A stretch of 64,000 nucleotides of DNA from RBG-16-66-20 sp040752005 (GTDB taxonomy: Bacteria > Pseudomonadota > Gammaproteobacteria > Burkholderiales > SG8-39), in contig JBFMFX010000018.1 of assembly GCA_040752005.1 (NCBI GenBank), forward strand, positions 25,259-89,258, given 5' to 3'. Each line of letters starts with the position of its first letter. The first letter of the stretch is position 1. Positions 8,384-15,788 of the stretch are shown here, piece by piece. The position numbers were made by a program, and so were the translations under genes. The notes under the pieces are model-generated. The model did no database searches, had not been told where the DNA came from, and was given only the letters and a program-made list of their open reading frames with translations.

Positions 8384-9529
8384 ATGTCCTTCGATTTCGA
8401 CACGCCCATCGAGCGGCGCGGTACCTGGAGCCTGCGCTGGGACCGCTATCCCGGCGACATCCTGGCGCTGTGGGTCGCCGACACCGATTTTCGCGCGCCG
8501 CCCGCGGTGCTGGAGGCGCTGCGCGCGCGGCTGGATCACGGCGTGCTCGGCTACACCGTCGCGCCGCAGGAGCTGCGCGAGGCGATCTGCGAGCGCATGC
8601 GGCGCCTGTACGGCTGGTGCGTCGAGCCCGACTGGATCGTGTTTCTGCCGGGCGTGGTTTCCGGGCTTCATCTGGCGGCGCGGCACCTCGTCGCCCCGGC
8701 CGAGCACGCGCTCCTGCCGGTGCCGCTCTACCACCACTTTCGCCGCGCTCTGGAGCGCGCGCCGCGCGCCTTCACGGAGGTGCCGCTCGTGCTCTCGGCC
8801 GGGCGCTGGGTGTTCGACGAAGAGCGCCTTGCGCAGGCGCTCAGGCCGCAGACGCGGCTTCTGTTTCTGTGCAATCCGCAGAACCCGGGCGGCACGATCT
8901 TCACGCGCGCCGAACTCGCGCGGCTTGCCGATTTTGCGCTCGCGCACGACCTGGTCATCTGCTCCGACGAGATTCACTGCGACCTGCTGCTCGATCCGGG
9001 CAAGCCGCACGTGCCGATCGCGAGCCTCGCGCCCGAAGTGTCGCGCCGCACGGTCACGCTCGCCTCGCCCACCAAGGCGTTCAACTTCCCGGGCGTCGGC
9101 TGCGCCTGGGCGGTGATCGAGGACGCCGGGCTGCGGCGCGCGTTTTGCGCCGACGCGCACGCCACCGTTCCGGATCCTTCGCTCCTTGGCTATGTCGCCG
9201 CGCTCGCCGCGCTGCGCGATGGCGGCGAGTGGCTCGCGGCCGAGCTCGACTATCTGCGCGCCAATCGCGACCTGGTCGAGCGCGAGGTGGCGGCGATGCC
9301 GGGCCTTGCGATGGCGCACGTCGAGGCCACATTCCTTGCCTGGATTGACGCCTCGGGGCTGGGCGTCGCCGATCCGCAGGCGTACTTCCTTGCGCGCGGC
9401 GTCGCGCTCTCGCCGGGCGCGCAGTTCGGCGCGCCCCAATTCGTGCGCCTCAATTTCGGCACCCAGCGCGCCCGCCTCGCCGAAGCCCTCGCCCGCATGC
9501 GGGAAAATCGGGGTCGGAGCTGGGTCTGA
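8384..9529 (+). CDS. PatB/MalY-type aminotransferase-fold C-S lyase
   Basis: A 381-residue PLP-dependent fold-type I enzyme. Members of this family cleave cystathionine and related thioethers. SPTKAFNFPG near residue 230 contains the PLP lysine, NPQNPGG near 167 and SDEIHCDL near 196 are typical, and MSFDFDTPIERRGTWSLRWD is the characteristic N-terminus. I took the ATG at 8384; an in-frame ATG at 8366 would add six residues. The last eight codons and the stop fall within a degenerate copy of the dispersed palindrome (9504-9539), so the natural C-terminus may have been altered by that element. Confidence 0.88.
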   Translation: MSFDFDTPIERRGTWSLRWDRYPGDILALWVADTDFRAPPAVLEALRARLDHGVLGYTVAPQELREAICERMRRLYGWCVEPDWIVFLPGVVSGLHLAARHLVAPAEHALLPVPLYHHFRRALERAPRAFTEVPLVLSAGRWVFDEERLAQALRPQTRLLFLCNPQNPGGTIFTRAELARLADFALAHDLVICSDEIHCDLLLDPGKPHVPIASLAPEVSRRTVTLASPTKAFNFPGVGCAWAVIEDAGLRRAFCADAHATVPDPSLLGYVAALAALRDGGEWLAAELDYLRANRDLVEREVAAMPGLAMAHVEATFLAWIDASGLGVADPQAYFLARGVALSPGAQFGAPQFVRLNFGTQRARLAEALARMRENRGRSWV

Positions 9530-9539
9530 TCCGGTTTTT
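9504..9539. repeat. Degenerate copy of dispersed GGGTC palindrome, in a convergent gene junction
   Basis: An imperfect inverted repeat with A-run and T-run ends (AAAATCGGGGTCGGAGC and GGGTCTGATCCGGTTTTT). It matches the right arm of the perfect palindromes at 22720 and 32917 except for two bases. It supplies the TGA (9527-9529) that ends the upstream lyase gene and touches the stop codon of the convergent VOC gene. It could act as a bidirectional terminator. Confidence 0.6.
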
Positions 9540-10384
9540 CAGGAGCGCATCCAGGCCGGGCCCCAGAGGTTGAGGGTGCGCTGCTCGTGCGGCCAGGTGC
9601 GAAACGCGGCCTCGCGCGTCATCACCTCGAGTTCCGCGGAGAACTCCACCTTGTGGCCGTCGGGGTCCTCGATCATGAAGAACAGGTTGTTGCCCGGCCC
9701 GTGCCGTCCGGGGCCCCACCAGAGCGGGATGCGCAGCGCCGCCATGCGGTCGGCCCAGTCGCGGATGTCGTTCCAGCCGCGCGTCTCGTAGCAGTGGTGG
9801 TCGGCGCGCGCCTCGGGCGCGCGGAACGCGGCGAAGCTGTGGTGCTCGGGATCGGAGCGCAGAAAGACGGCGGCGAGCGCCCCGCCGTCGAGCACGCGAT
9901 CGGACTCGAGCATGCCGAGTCGGTCGCGGTAGAACTCGAGCATCGCCTGCGGCTGCGCCGTCGCGCAGACGAAGTGCTGCAGGCGCGCCTGCGGTCCCGA
10001 AAGCGGCGCCACCGCTGGCTCGGGCGCCGGCGCGAGCCCGAACACCACGCGCCGCCCGTCGGGATCGGTGACGGCAAACGCTGGCTCGCCGAAAAGGGGC
10101 GAAGGCGAGGGCTCGCAGGCAAGCCCGGCCGATTCGAGCGCGCTTCGCAGCGCGCGAAGCTGTCGCGCCTCCTGCAAGGCGAGCGCGAACCAGGGCACCG
10201 TGCCCTTGGCGCCGCGGCCGACGACGAGCTTGCGGCCGCGGCCGGCGACGAGCCATTCGCCGTCGGCAAGGCGCTCGATCCGGTCGCCGAGAAGCCGCGC
10301 GTAGAACTCCGCCAGCGCCTGCGGCTCGGGGGAGTCGCGGCGCAAGTGATCCAGCCGCGCGGGCCAGAGCGGCGCTGCGTTCAT
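9539..10384 (-). CDS. VOC-superfamily protein with two glyoxalase-fold modules
   Basis: 281 residues made of two tandem vicinal-oxygen-chelate units, about 8-120 and 135-260, the architecture of type I extradiol dioxygenases and related enzymes. The second unit keeps plausible metal ligands: His in LQHFVCA, His in DHHCYETRG and Glu in GHKVEFSAE. This points to ring-cleavage dioxygenase or another metal-dependent VOC chemistry. The ATG at 10384 overlaps the stop of the upstream ChaC-like gene as ATGA, so the two are translationally coupled. No aromatic-catabolism genes lie nearby, so the substrate cannot be inferred from context. Confidence 0.75.
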   Translation of the reverse strand: MNAAPLWPARLDHLRRDSPEPQALAEFYARLLGDRIERLADGEWLVAGRGRKLVVGRGAKGTVPWFALALQEARQLRALRSALESAGLACEPSPSPLFGEPAFAVTDPDGRRVVFGLAPAPEPAVAPLSGPQARLQHFVCATAQPQAMLEFYRDRLGMLESDRVLDGGALAAVFLRSDPEHHSFAAFRAPEARADHHCYETRGWNDIRDWADRMAALRIPLWWGPGRHGPGNNLFFMIEDPDGHKVEFSAELEVMTREAAFRTWPHEQRTLNLWGPAWMRS

Positions 10385-10965
10385 GCGGCTTGCCGTTCGT
10401 GCAGGGATTCCATCGCGAGCGCGCTCGCCGCCGAAAGCACGCGCTCCAGGTGCGGATCGCGCACGCCGAGCGCCGCCATGTGTTCCAGCGTCCTGCGCAC
10501 GTAGTCGAGGCAGCGGCCGCGCTGGCCGACGCCCTGCGCCACCAGCCGCGCGCGCCCGTGCAGGTCCAGCTCGCCCGCGTATTGCCGGTGCGTGGGGTCG
10601 GCGACGAACGCGAGCGCGCGCAGCCGCCGCCTGCCGATGCGTACCGCGATCATGCGCGGAATGTACACCCGGTTCGCCATTTCGCGCCGCCACAGAGCGC
10701 GCAGCACGCGCCGCACGCCCGCCGCAGGCACCCGATAGGCCATGCCGTAGCACGAGCCGCCGCGGCACAGGCCGACCACCAGCCCAGGGCGCTCGGGCGT
10801 GCCGCGGTAGCGGTTCGAGAGGATGCACAGCGCGCGATGAAAGCCGAAGGCCCGCGCCACGCGCCGCTCGGCGTAGCGAAACCCCGGCGCCCACATGAGC
10901 GAACCGTAGCCGAATATCCAGAGGTCGCCACGCGGCAGCCGGCGGCGGAACTCCTCCAGCTCCAT
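10381..10965 (-). CDS. Gamma-glutamylcyclotransferase, ChaC-like
   Basis: 194 residues. The family's substrate-binding motif is present as FGYGSLMW near residue 17-24, and a likely catalytic Glu sits in WRREMANRVY near 97. ChaC enzymes act on the gamma-glutamyl group of glutathione in the cytoplasm, releasing 5-oxoproline and Cys-Gly. I chose the ATG at 10965 (MELEEFRRRLP) because it sits in TGATG overlap with the stop of the gene upstream and matches family starts. It is the middle gene of a three-gene minus-strand operon (BKACE remnant, ChaC, VOC). Confidence 0.85.
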   Translation of the reverse strand: MELEEFRRRLPRGDLWIFGYGSLMWAPGFRYAERRVARAFGFHRALCILSNRYRGTPERPGLVVGLCRGGSCYGMAYRVPAAGVRRVLRALWRREMANRVYIPRMIAVRIGRRRLRALAFVADPTHRQYAGELDLHGRARLVAQGVGQRGRCLDYVRRTLEHMAALGVRDPHLERVLSAASALAMESLHERQAA

Positions 10966-11240
10966 CAGTTCGCTGCGAGCACGCGCCGCACGTCCGCGGC
11001 GGACGCAAGCCGCCCGCCCGAGCGCTCGATCGCCGCGCGCGCGGCGCGCACCCACTCCAGGTTCGAGCGCGGCGTGCCGAGCGCTTCATCGTAGGCGTGC
11101 ACGTGCACGATCGCGGCGCCTTCCTCGGCGCAGGCGACGCCCTCGGCGACGATGTCCGCCACGCGGACCGGTATGCCGGGCTGTCGCGACCGGCCCCACG
11201 GGCCGTTCAGAGCGACTTCGAGCCAGGTGCCGTTTCGCAT
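10965..11240 (-). pseudogene. BKACE (3-keto-5-aminohexanoate cleavage enzyme family) gene with large internal in-frame deletion
   Basis: The 91-residue reading frame starts like a full BKACE/DUF849 enzyme (WLEVALNGPWGRSRQPGIPV, then AEEGAAIVHVHAYDEA). It then passes directly into what looks like the family's C-terminal end (TPRSNLEWVRAARAAIERSG). Members are normally about 270-310 residues, so roughly 200 residues of the TIM barrel are missing and the join, near 11070-11092, stays in frame. The product cannot be an active acetyl-transfer enzyme. Its stop overlaps the ChaC start, so the remnant may be kept because it drives translation of the downstream genes. A TATAAT on the minus strand at 11262-11257 lies just upstream. 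Confidence 0.75.
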
Positions 11241-11287
11241 GGGGCTTTCGCGGCGCATTATAGAATCGCCGCAAAAGGAGGCTTCGC

Positions 11288-12361
11288 TTGTCGGCAGGCA
11301 CGCGCCGCGCGCCGATCGTCGGCCGCTACACCGCGCAGGAACTCGCGCTCGCGGCGCGCAATCACGCGATGCCGCTGGAGGCGCTCGCCTATGACGTGAC
11401 GCCGGCGGGACTTCACTACACGCTGATTCATTTCGACATCCCGCTTGCCGATGCGCAGGCCTGGCGGCTCGAAGTCTGCGGGCGGGTCGAGCGGCCGCTC
11501 GCGCTTTCGCTCGCGGAGCTTCAGCGCCTGCCGCGCAAGACGGTGCGCGCCACGATGGAATGCGCCGGCAACGGCCGCGGTCAGATGGCACCGCGCTATC
11601 CCTCGATGCCGTGGCTGGAAGAAGGCGTCTCCACCGCCGAGTGGACCGGCGCGCCGCTCGCGCGGCTCCTCGAGCGCGCCGGACTGCGCCCTTCGGCGAC
11701 CGAGCTGGTGTTTTACGGCACCGACCGCGGCATGGACCGCGGCGTCGAGCATGCGTTCGCCCGGAGCCTTTCGCGCGCCGAGGCCGTGCGCGAGGACGTG
11801 ATCGTCGCATGGAGCATGAACGGCGTGGCGCTGCCGCCGCAGCACGGCGCGCCGTTGCGGCTCGTGGTGCCGGGCTGGTACGGAATGGCGAGCGTGAAGT
11901 GGCTCGAACGGATCGAGGCGACGGACCGGCCCTTCGACGGCGTGCAGCAGGCGCACTCCTACCACTTCCGCCAGCGCGCGGACGAAAAAGGCGTGCCATG
12001 CATGACGATGCGCGTCAATTCGCTGATGATTCCGCCCGGTCTCCCGGACTTCTATACGCGCCGCAGGCTCGTCGCGGCGGGCCGCGTCGAGGTCTTCGGC
12101 CGCGCATGGTCGGGCGAGGCGCCGGTGCGACGGGTCGAGTTCGGCGTGGATGGCGCGTGGTCCGAAGCGCTGCTGGAGCCCGCGCAGGGCGAATACGCGT
12201 GGCGCGGCTGGCGGGCGATTTGGCAGGCTGTGCCCGGCGAGCATGAACTTGCCTGCCGGGCGACCGACGCCGCCGGCGCGACGCAGCCGCTCGAACCCGT
12301 GCAGGACGAGGGCGGCTTCGGCAACAACGCCGTGCAACGCGTTGCGGTGAGCGTGCGATGA
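11288..12361 (+). CDS. Molybdopterin-dependent sulfite oxidase homologue, cytoplasmic
   Basis: 357 residues. The Mo-binding domain of the sulfite oxidase family (about 35-225) carries the presumed molybdenum-ligating Cys in MECAGNGRGQ near 97, and PGWYGMASVKWLERI near 200. The C-terminal dimerisation domain (about 235-355) has the typical VEVFGRAWSG. There is no signal peptide, Tat motif or heme domain, so it should act in the cytosol with an unidentified electron acceptor. The start is a TTG at 11288 with the ribosome-binding site AAAAGGAGG 7 bases upstream. It overlaps the next gene by ATGA and is co-transcribed with two sulfopyruvate decarboxylase-like subunits, which supports a role in sulfite disposal. 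Confidence 0.85.
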   Translation: MSAGTRRAPIVGRYTAQELALAARNHAMPLEALAYDVTPAGLHYTLIHFDIPLADAQAWRLEVCGRVERPLALSLAELQRLPRKTVRATMECAGNGRGQMAPRYPSMPWLEEGVSTAEWTGAPLARLLERAGLRPSATELVFYGTDRGMDRGVEHAFARSLSRAEAVREDVIVAWSMNGVALPPQHGAPLRLVVPGWYGMASVKWLERIEATDRPFDGVQQAHSYHFRQRADEKGVPCMTMRVNSLMIPPGLPDFYTRRRLVAAGRVEVFGRAWSGEAPVRRVEFGVDGAWSEALLEPAQGEYAWRGWRAIWQAVPGEHELACRATDAAGATQPLEPVQDEGGFGNNAVQRVAVSVR

Positions 12362-12906
12362 GTGGGAACGCCGGGATGGCCGTGCGCGACTGGCCGGCGG
12401 AGCTGTTCGCCGTGCTCAAGGGCGCCGGCGTGCGCGTGGTCGGCTATGTGCCGGATGCCGGCCACAAGCGGCTGATCGAGCTTTGCCGCGCCGATGACGC
12501 GATGCGCGCGGTGGCCCTCACCACTGAAGAAGAAGGCATCGGTCTTGCCGCGGGCGCGTGGCTCGGCGGCGCCCGAGCAGTGCTGCTCATGCAATCGAGC
12601 GGCGTCGGCAACTGCATCAACGCGCTCGGCATGGTGCGCGAGTGCCGCTTCCCGCTGCTTGCGCTCGTCACCATGCGCGGCGAGTACGGCGAATTCAATC
12701 CGTGGCAGGTGCCGATGGGGCAGGCGACGCGCCCGGTGCTGGAGGCGATGGGTGTCGTCGTGCAGCGCGTCGCAGCCGCGGAGGACGTGGCGCAGGCGGC
12801 GGAGGCGGCGGCGCGCCTGGCGTGGGGAAGCTACGCGGCGGTCGCGCTGCTGATCTCGCAGCGCGTGATCGGGATCAAGAGCTTTCAGGAGCAGTCGGCA
12901 CAATGA
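12358..12906 (+). CDS. Sulfopyruvate/phosphonopyruvate decarboxylase, alpha (PYR-domain) subunit
   Basis: 182 residues forming the pyrimidine-binding half of a split ThDP-dependent decarboxylase, like ComD. The catalytic Glu of this domain would be in TTEEEGIGLAAGAWLGG (about residues 58-74), followed by LLMQSSGVGNCINALG. ComDE converts 3-sulfopyruvate to sulfoacetaldehyde; the phosphonopyruvate enzyme is a close relative and cannot be excluded by sequence alone. Start and stop overlap both neighbours as ATGA, implying equimolar synthesis with the beta subunit. The sulfite oxidase homologue upstream favours the sulfonate reading. Confidence 0.82.
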   Translation: MSGNAGMAVRDWPAELFAVLKGAGVRVVGYVPDAGHKRLIELCRADDAMRAVALTTEEEGIGLAAGAWLGGARAVLLMQSSGVGNCINALGMVRECRFPLLALVTMRGEYGEFNPWQVPMGQATRPVLEAMGVVVQRVAAAEDVAQAAEAAARLAWGSYAAVALLISQRVIGIKSFQEQSAQ

Positions 12907-13493
12907 CGGCGGTGCTTCGCCGCCGCGAAGTGGTGCGCGCGCTGCTTGCCGATCGCGGCGGCCTGCTCGTGGTCGCGGGCCTGGGTTCGACCGCGTGGGA
13001 CTGCGCCGCGGCCGGGGACGCGCCCCTCACGTTCCCGATGTGGGGCGCGATGGGCACGGCGGCGATGACGGGGCTGGGACTGGCGCTTGCGCAGCCCGCG
13101 CGCAGGGTGCTGGTCGTCACCGGCGACGGCGAGATGCTGATGGGGCTGGGCTCGCTCGCCACCATCGGCGTCGAGCGGCCGCGCAACCTGGCGATCGCGG
13201 TGATTGACAACGAGCGCTATGGCGAGACCGGCATGCAGCCGACCCACACCGCGGCCGGCGTGGACTTCGCCGCCATCGCGCGGGCATGCGGTTTTGCGCG
13301 TGCGATGCTCGTTCGCGACGGGGCCGAATTCGAGGCCGCACGCCGGTCGCTCCTTGGCGAGGAGGGTCCGGTCCTTGCCCAGATCAAGGTCGCCGCGGAA
13401 AAGCTGCCGCTCGTGTTGCCGCCGCGCGACGGCAGCCTGCTGCGGGCGCGCTTTCGCCGGGCGCTGCTCGGCGAGGCCGCCGATTCGGAGTAG
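12903..13493 (+). CDS. Sulfopyruvate/phosphonopyruvate decarboxylase, beta (PP-domain) subunit
   Basis: 196 residues carrying the diphosphate-binding half of the ThDP site. The GDG...N motif runs from VTGDGEMLMGLGSLATIG (near residue 73) to AIAVIDNERYGETG, the usual Mg-ThDP signature, as in ComE. The ATG at 12903 overlaps the alpha-subunit stop. The alpha and beta chains together would form one complete decarboxylase. It is the last gene of the sulfite oxidase-decarboxylase operon; I see no sulfoacetaldehyde acetyltransferase (Xsc) gene nearby. Confidence 0.85.
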   Translation: MTAVLRRREVVRALLADRGGLLVVAGLGSTAWDCAAAGDAPLTFPMWGAMGTAAMTGLGLALAQPARRVLVVTGDGEMLMGLGSLATIGVERPRNLAIAVIDNERYGETGMQPTHTAAGVDFAAIARACGFARAMLVRDGAEFEAARRSLLGEEGPVLAQIKVAAEKLPLVLPPRDGSLLRARFRRALLGEAADSE

Positions 13494-13569
13494 GGGTCGG
13501 TCAACCGCCGCGCGGCAAGCGCGTTGATGGGGCTGGTTCCCCTTAGAACCCATCCAAGGAGACAGTGAA

Positions 13570-13860
13570 ATGCTTCGAAAACTGCTGGTAACCCTCGCGG
13601 CGTGCACGTTTGCAGCCGCGGCCTACGCCCAGGCGCCTGCCAAGGGCGAGCCGACCAAGGCCACCCCGGCGACGCCGGCCACGCCGGCGACACCGGCCAA
13701 AGGAGAGCCGGCCAAGGCGACTCCGGCCACCCCGGCGACACCCGNNNNNNNNNNCGAGCCAACGAAGGAAGCGGCTCCGGCCGAAATGGGCAAGGCGAAA
13801 GGCAAGGGCAAGCCCAAGAAGGCGAAGAAGCCGAAAAAGGAGAAAAAGGCGGAAAAGTAG
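13570..13860 (+). CDS. Small secreted Pro/Ala/Thr/Lys-rich repeat protein, interrupted by an assembly gap
   Basis: At least 96 codons with ten undetermined bases in the middle, so true length and frame continuity are unknown. A signal peptide (MLRKLLVTLAACTFAAAAYA) is followed by repeats of KGEPxKATPATPATP and a very basic tail rich in KKAKKPKKEKK. The extreme composition suggests an extended periplasmic or secreted polypeptide that may bind polyanions. I know no function. AAGGAGACAG precedes the ATG, and a strong terminator follows. The gap lies in the repeats, so the real repeat number may be higher than shown. Confidence 0.65.
   Translation: MLRKLLVTLAACTFAAAAYAQAPAKGEPTKATPATPATPATPAKGEPAKATPATPATPXXXXEPTKEAAPAEMGKAKGKGKPKKAKKPKKEKKAEK
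13636..13744 (+). repeat. Coding tandem repeats, KGEPxKATPATPATP units
   Basis: Two successive units coding for KGEPTKATP(ATP)n and KGEPAKATP(ATP)n, with further ATP triplet repeats; a third partial unit (EPTKEAAP) follows the gap. The repetition probably caused the break in the assembly. Confidence 0.75.
13745..13754. other. Ten undetermined bases (assembly gap)
   Basis: A run of ten n characters inside the repeat gene. The number is probably a placeholder; the real distance is unknown. Confidence 0.95.
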
Positions 13861-13882
13861 CCGGCCCGCGGGCCAAACAGAG

Positions 13883-13906
13883 AACCCGGCTTCGGCCGGG
13901 TTTTTT
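13883..13906 (+). terminator. Strong intrinsic terminator
   Basis: An 8-bp stem AACCCGGC/GCCGGGTT closed by a TTCG tetraloop at 13891-13894, followed by a six-base T-run at 13901-13906. It ends the repeat-protein gene and, in effect, any read-through from the sulfite oxidase operon. Confidence 0.9.
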
Positions 13907-14205
13907 GTTTTCGCCGACAGTTGTTCGCGGGGCGGCGCTGGAGTAGATTGAGGCTCGTTTCATGTTCCTTCTCACCCGGCTGACTTCGCACAGCTCGCGC
14001 TCGATCGCGGTGACGATCGCCTTCGCGCGCGACGCCTGCGGCGGCCGCGGCGGGCGCATGGGTGCTCCGGATAAAGAGCAAAGCGCGCTCCACCCCGCCT
14101 TCGCCCCGTCGTTTTCTTCCGGAAATCCCGCACTTCGCAACACACCGCCGATCCCGCGGCCGAGCGTCGCGGAGAGCCCCCTTTGTTCGCAAGGAAGAAG
14201 CCACG
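13907..14205. other. Intergenic region with no gene recognised
   Basis: About 300 bases between the terminator and the transglutaminase gene. Reading frames on both strands here are open only because of the high GC content and show no family resemblance. The 30 bases before the ATG contain AAGGAAGAAG, a usable ribosome-binding site. I see no RNA gene, repeat or clear promoter. Confidence 0.5.
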
Positions 14206-15291
14206 ATGAAACGACGCGATTTCCTGAGGACATCGGCCGTTGCCGCGGCCGCTGCCGCGCTGCCCTGGCGCGATGCGCTTGCCTCTGGCCAATGGCGAGC
14301 CTACGAGATCACCACGCGGGTCACCATCCTGGCGCCCAGGGGCGCGATGCGGGCGTGGGTGCCGCTGCCGATGGCCGAGGACACCGACTGGCAGCGCTCG
14401 CTCGGCAATCGCTGGACGGGAAACTTCACCTCGGCGCGCGTGGTGAGCGACGGAAAGTACGGCGCGACGATGCTGCTTGCCGAGTGGGATGCGAGCGAGC
14501 GCGCGCCGCTGCTCGAGGTGAGCAGCCGCTTCGAGACGCGCGACCGGGCGGTGGATCTGACGAACGCCGGTGCGAGCGCCCCGCGTCTGCCGGCGGCGGA
14601 GCTCGCTTTCTACACCGCCGCGACAGAACTCATTCCGACCGACGGCATCGTGCGCGAGACCGCGCTCGACATCGTCAAGGGTGCGCGTAGCGATGTCGAG
14701 AAGGCGCGCGCGATTTACGACTGGGTGGTCGAGAACACCTTCCGCGATCCCAAGACCCGGGGCTGCGGCTGGGGCGATGTCAAGACGATGCTGGAGAGCG
14801 GCAACCTGGGCGGCAAGTGCGCCGACCTGAACGCGCTCTTCGTCGGTCTGTGCCGCGCGGCCGGAGTGCCGGCGCGCGACGTCTACGGGATTCGCGTCGC
14901 GCCGTCGCGCCACGGCTACCGCAGCCTCGGCGTCGGCTCGGCGCAAGTGACGAAGGCGCAGCATTGCCGCGCGGAGTTCTTCGCGCAAGGAATCGGCTGG
15001 GTACCGGTGGATCCGGCCGATGTGCGCAAGGTGGTGCTGGAGGAGTCGCCGGGGAGCTTGCGGCTGGACGATCCGAAGGTGAGCGCCGCAAGACAGCGTC
15101 TGTTCGGCAACTGGGAGATGAACTGGCTCGCCTACAACATGGCGCACGACGTGCGCCTGCCCGGTTCTGTCACCGGCGCGAAGATTCCGTACCTCATGTA
15201 CGTCAATGGCGAGAACGGGCGCGAGTTGCTCGATCCGCTCGATCCCGACGGCTTCCGATACGAGATCCGCGCCAGCGGGGTAAGAACCTGA
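14206..15291 (+). CDS. Tat-exported transglutaminase-like cysteine protease-fold protein
   Basis: 361 residues. The N-terminus MKRRDFLRTSAVAAAAAALP is a twin-arginine signal, so the folded protein is exported to the periplasm. The transglutaminase-like core has Cys in GGKCADLNALFVGLCRAAG (near residue 205), His in QHCRAEFF (near 254) and Asp in PVDPADVRK (near 267), the expected catalytic triad. An N-terminal region (about 30-140) resembles the beta-rich domain preceding such cores. It is probably a protease, amidase or crosslinking enzyme acting in the envelope. The stop codon lies six bases before the GTG of a thioredoxin-fold gene, so they form one operon. Confidence 0.82.
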   Translation: MKRRDFLRTSAVAAAAAALPWRDALASGQWRAYEITTRVTILAPRGAMRAWVPLPMAEDTDWQRSLGNRWTGNFTSARVVSDGKYGATMLLAEWDASERAPLLEVSSRFETRDRAVDLTNAGASAPRLPAAELAFYTAATELIPTDGIVRETALDIVKGARSDVEKARAIYDWVVENTFRDPKTRGCGWGDVKTMLESGNLGGKCADLNALFVGLCRAAGVPARDVYGIRVAPSRHGYRSLGVGSAQVTKAQHCRAEFFAQGIGWVPVDPADVRKVVLEESPGSLRLDDPKVSAARQRLFGNWEMNWLAYNMAHDVRLPGSVTGAKIPYLMYVNGENGRELLDPLDPDGFRYEIRASGVRT

Positions 15292-15296
15292 GAGCG

Positions 15297-15788
15297 GTGC
15301 GCGCCGCCGCGGCGGCGCTTGTCCTGTTCGCTGCGTGCGCCTCGGCCGGGGAGCTGCAGCCGTGGACGGGCGGGGCGGCGCCCGCGCTCGCGCTCGCTGG
15401 TCTCGACGGGCGGAGCTACGATCTGCGCGCCTACCGCGGGCGGGTCGTGCTGGTGAACTTCTGGGCGACGTGGTGCGAGCCCTGCCGCGAGGAGATGCCA
15501 GCGATGAACGCGCTCAGGCGCTCGCTCGCCGGCCGCCCGTTCGAAGTGCTCGCGGTCAACCTCGGCGAGCCGGAATCCCGCATCCGCCGGTTCCTGGAGG
15601 CGATGCCGCTCGATTTCCCGGTGCTTCTCGATCGCGACATGGCGGCGGCGAAGGCCTGGCAGGCGCGCGTTCTCCCGGCGAGCTTCGTCGTCGGGCCCGA
15701 CGGCCGCATCCGCTACAGCGCGCTCGGCGCGCTCGACTGGAACGAGGAGCGCACGCGGCGCCGGGTCGTGGAGCTGCTGGCGCGATGA
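15297..15788 (+). CDS. TlpA-like thioredoxin-fold protein, exported
   Basis: 163 residues. A hydrophobic signal (about 1-18) ends FAACASAG, possibly a lipobox. The redoxin domain carries WATWCEPC near residue 59, the CxxC redox site of the TlpA/ResA family, with the cis-proline region at VLPASFVVG. It would reduce disulfides in the periplasm, for example in cytochrome c maturation or for a specific client. I chose GTG 15297 because it gives a compact signal peptide right after the upstream stop. A CTG at 15288 is in frame but less likely. It overlaps the methyltransferase gene downstream by ATGA. Confidence 0.82.
   Translation: MRAAAAALVLFAACASAGELQPWTGGAAPALALAGLDGRSYDLRAYRGRVVLVNFWATWCEPCREEMPAMNALRRSLAGRPFEVLAVNLGEPESRIRRFLEAMPLDFPVLLDRDMAAAKAWQARVLPASFVVGPDGRIRYSALGALDWNEERTRRRVVELLAR

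Noticed and set aside
11257..11262. TATAAT on the minus strand as promoter of the BKACE/ChaC/VOC operon
   Set aside because: No matching -35 element at the right distance, so I did not list it as a feature; it remains possible.
13962..14205. Short open frames on both strands between the terminator and the transglutaminase gene
   Set aside because: No family resemblance and no ribosome-binding sites at their starts; they look like GC-driven frames.
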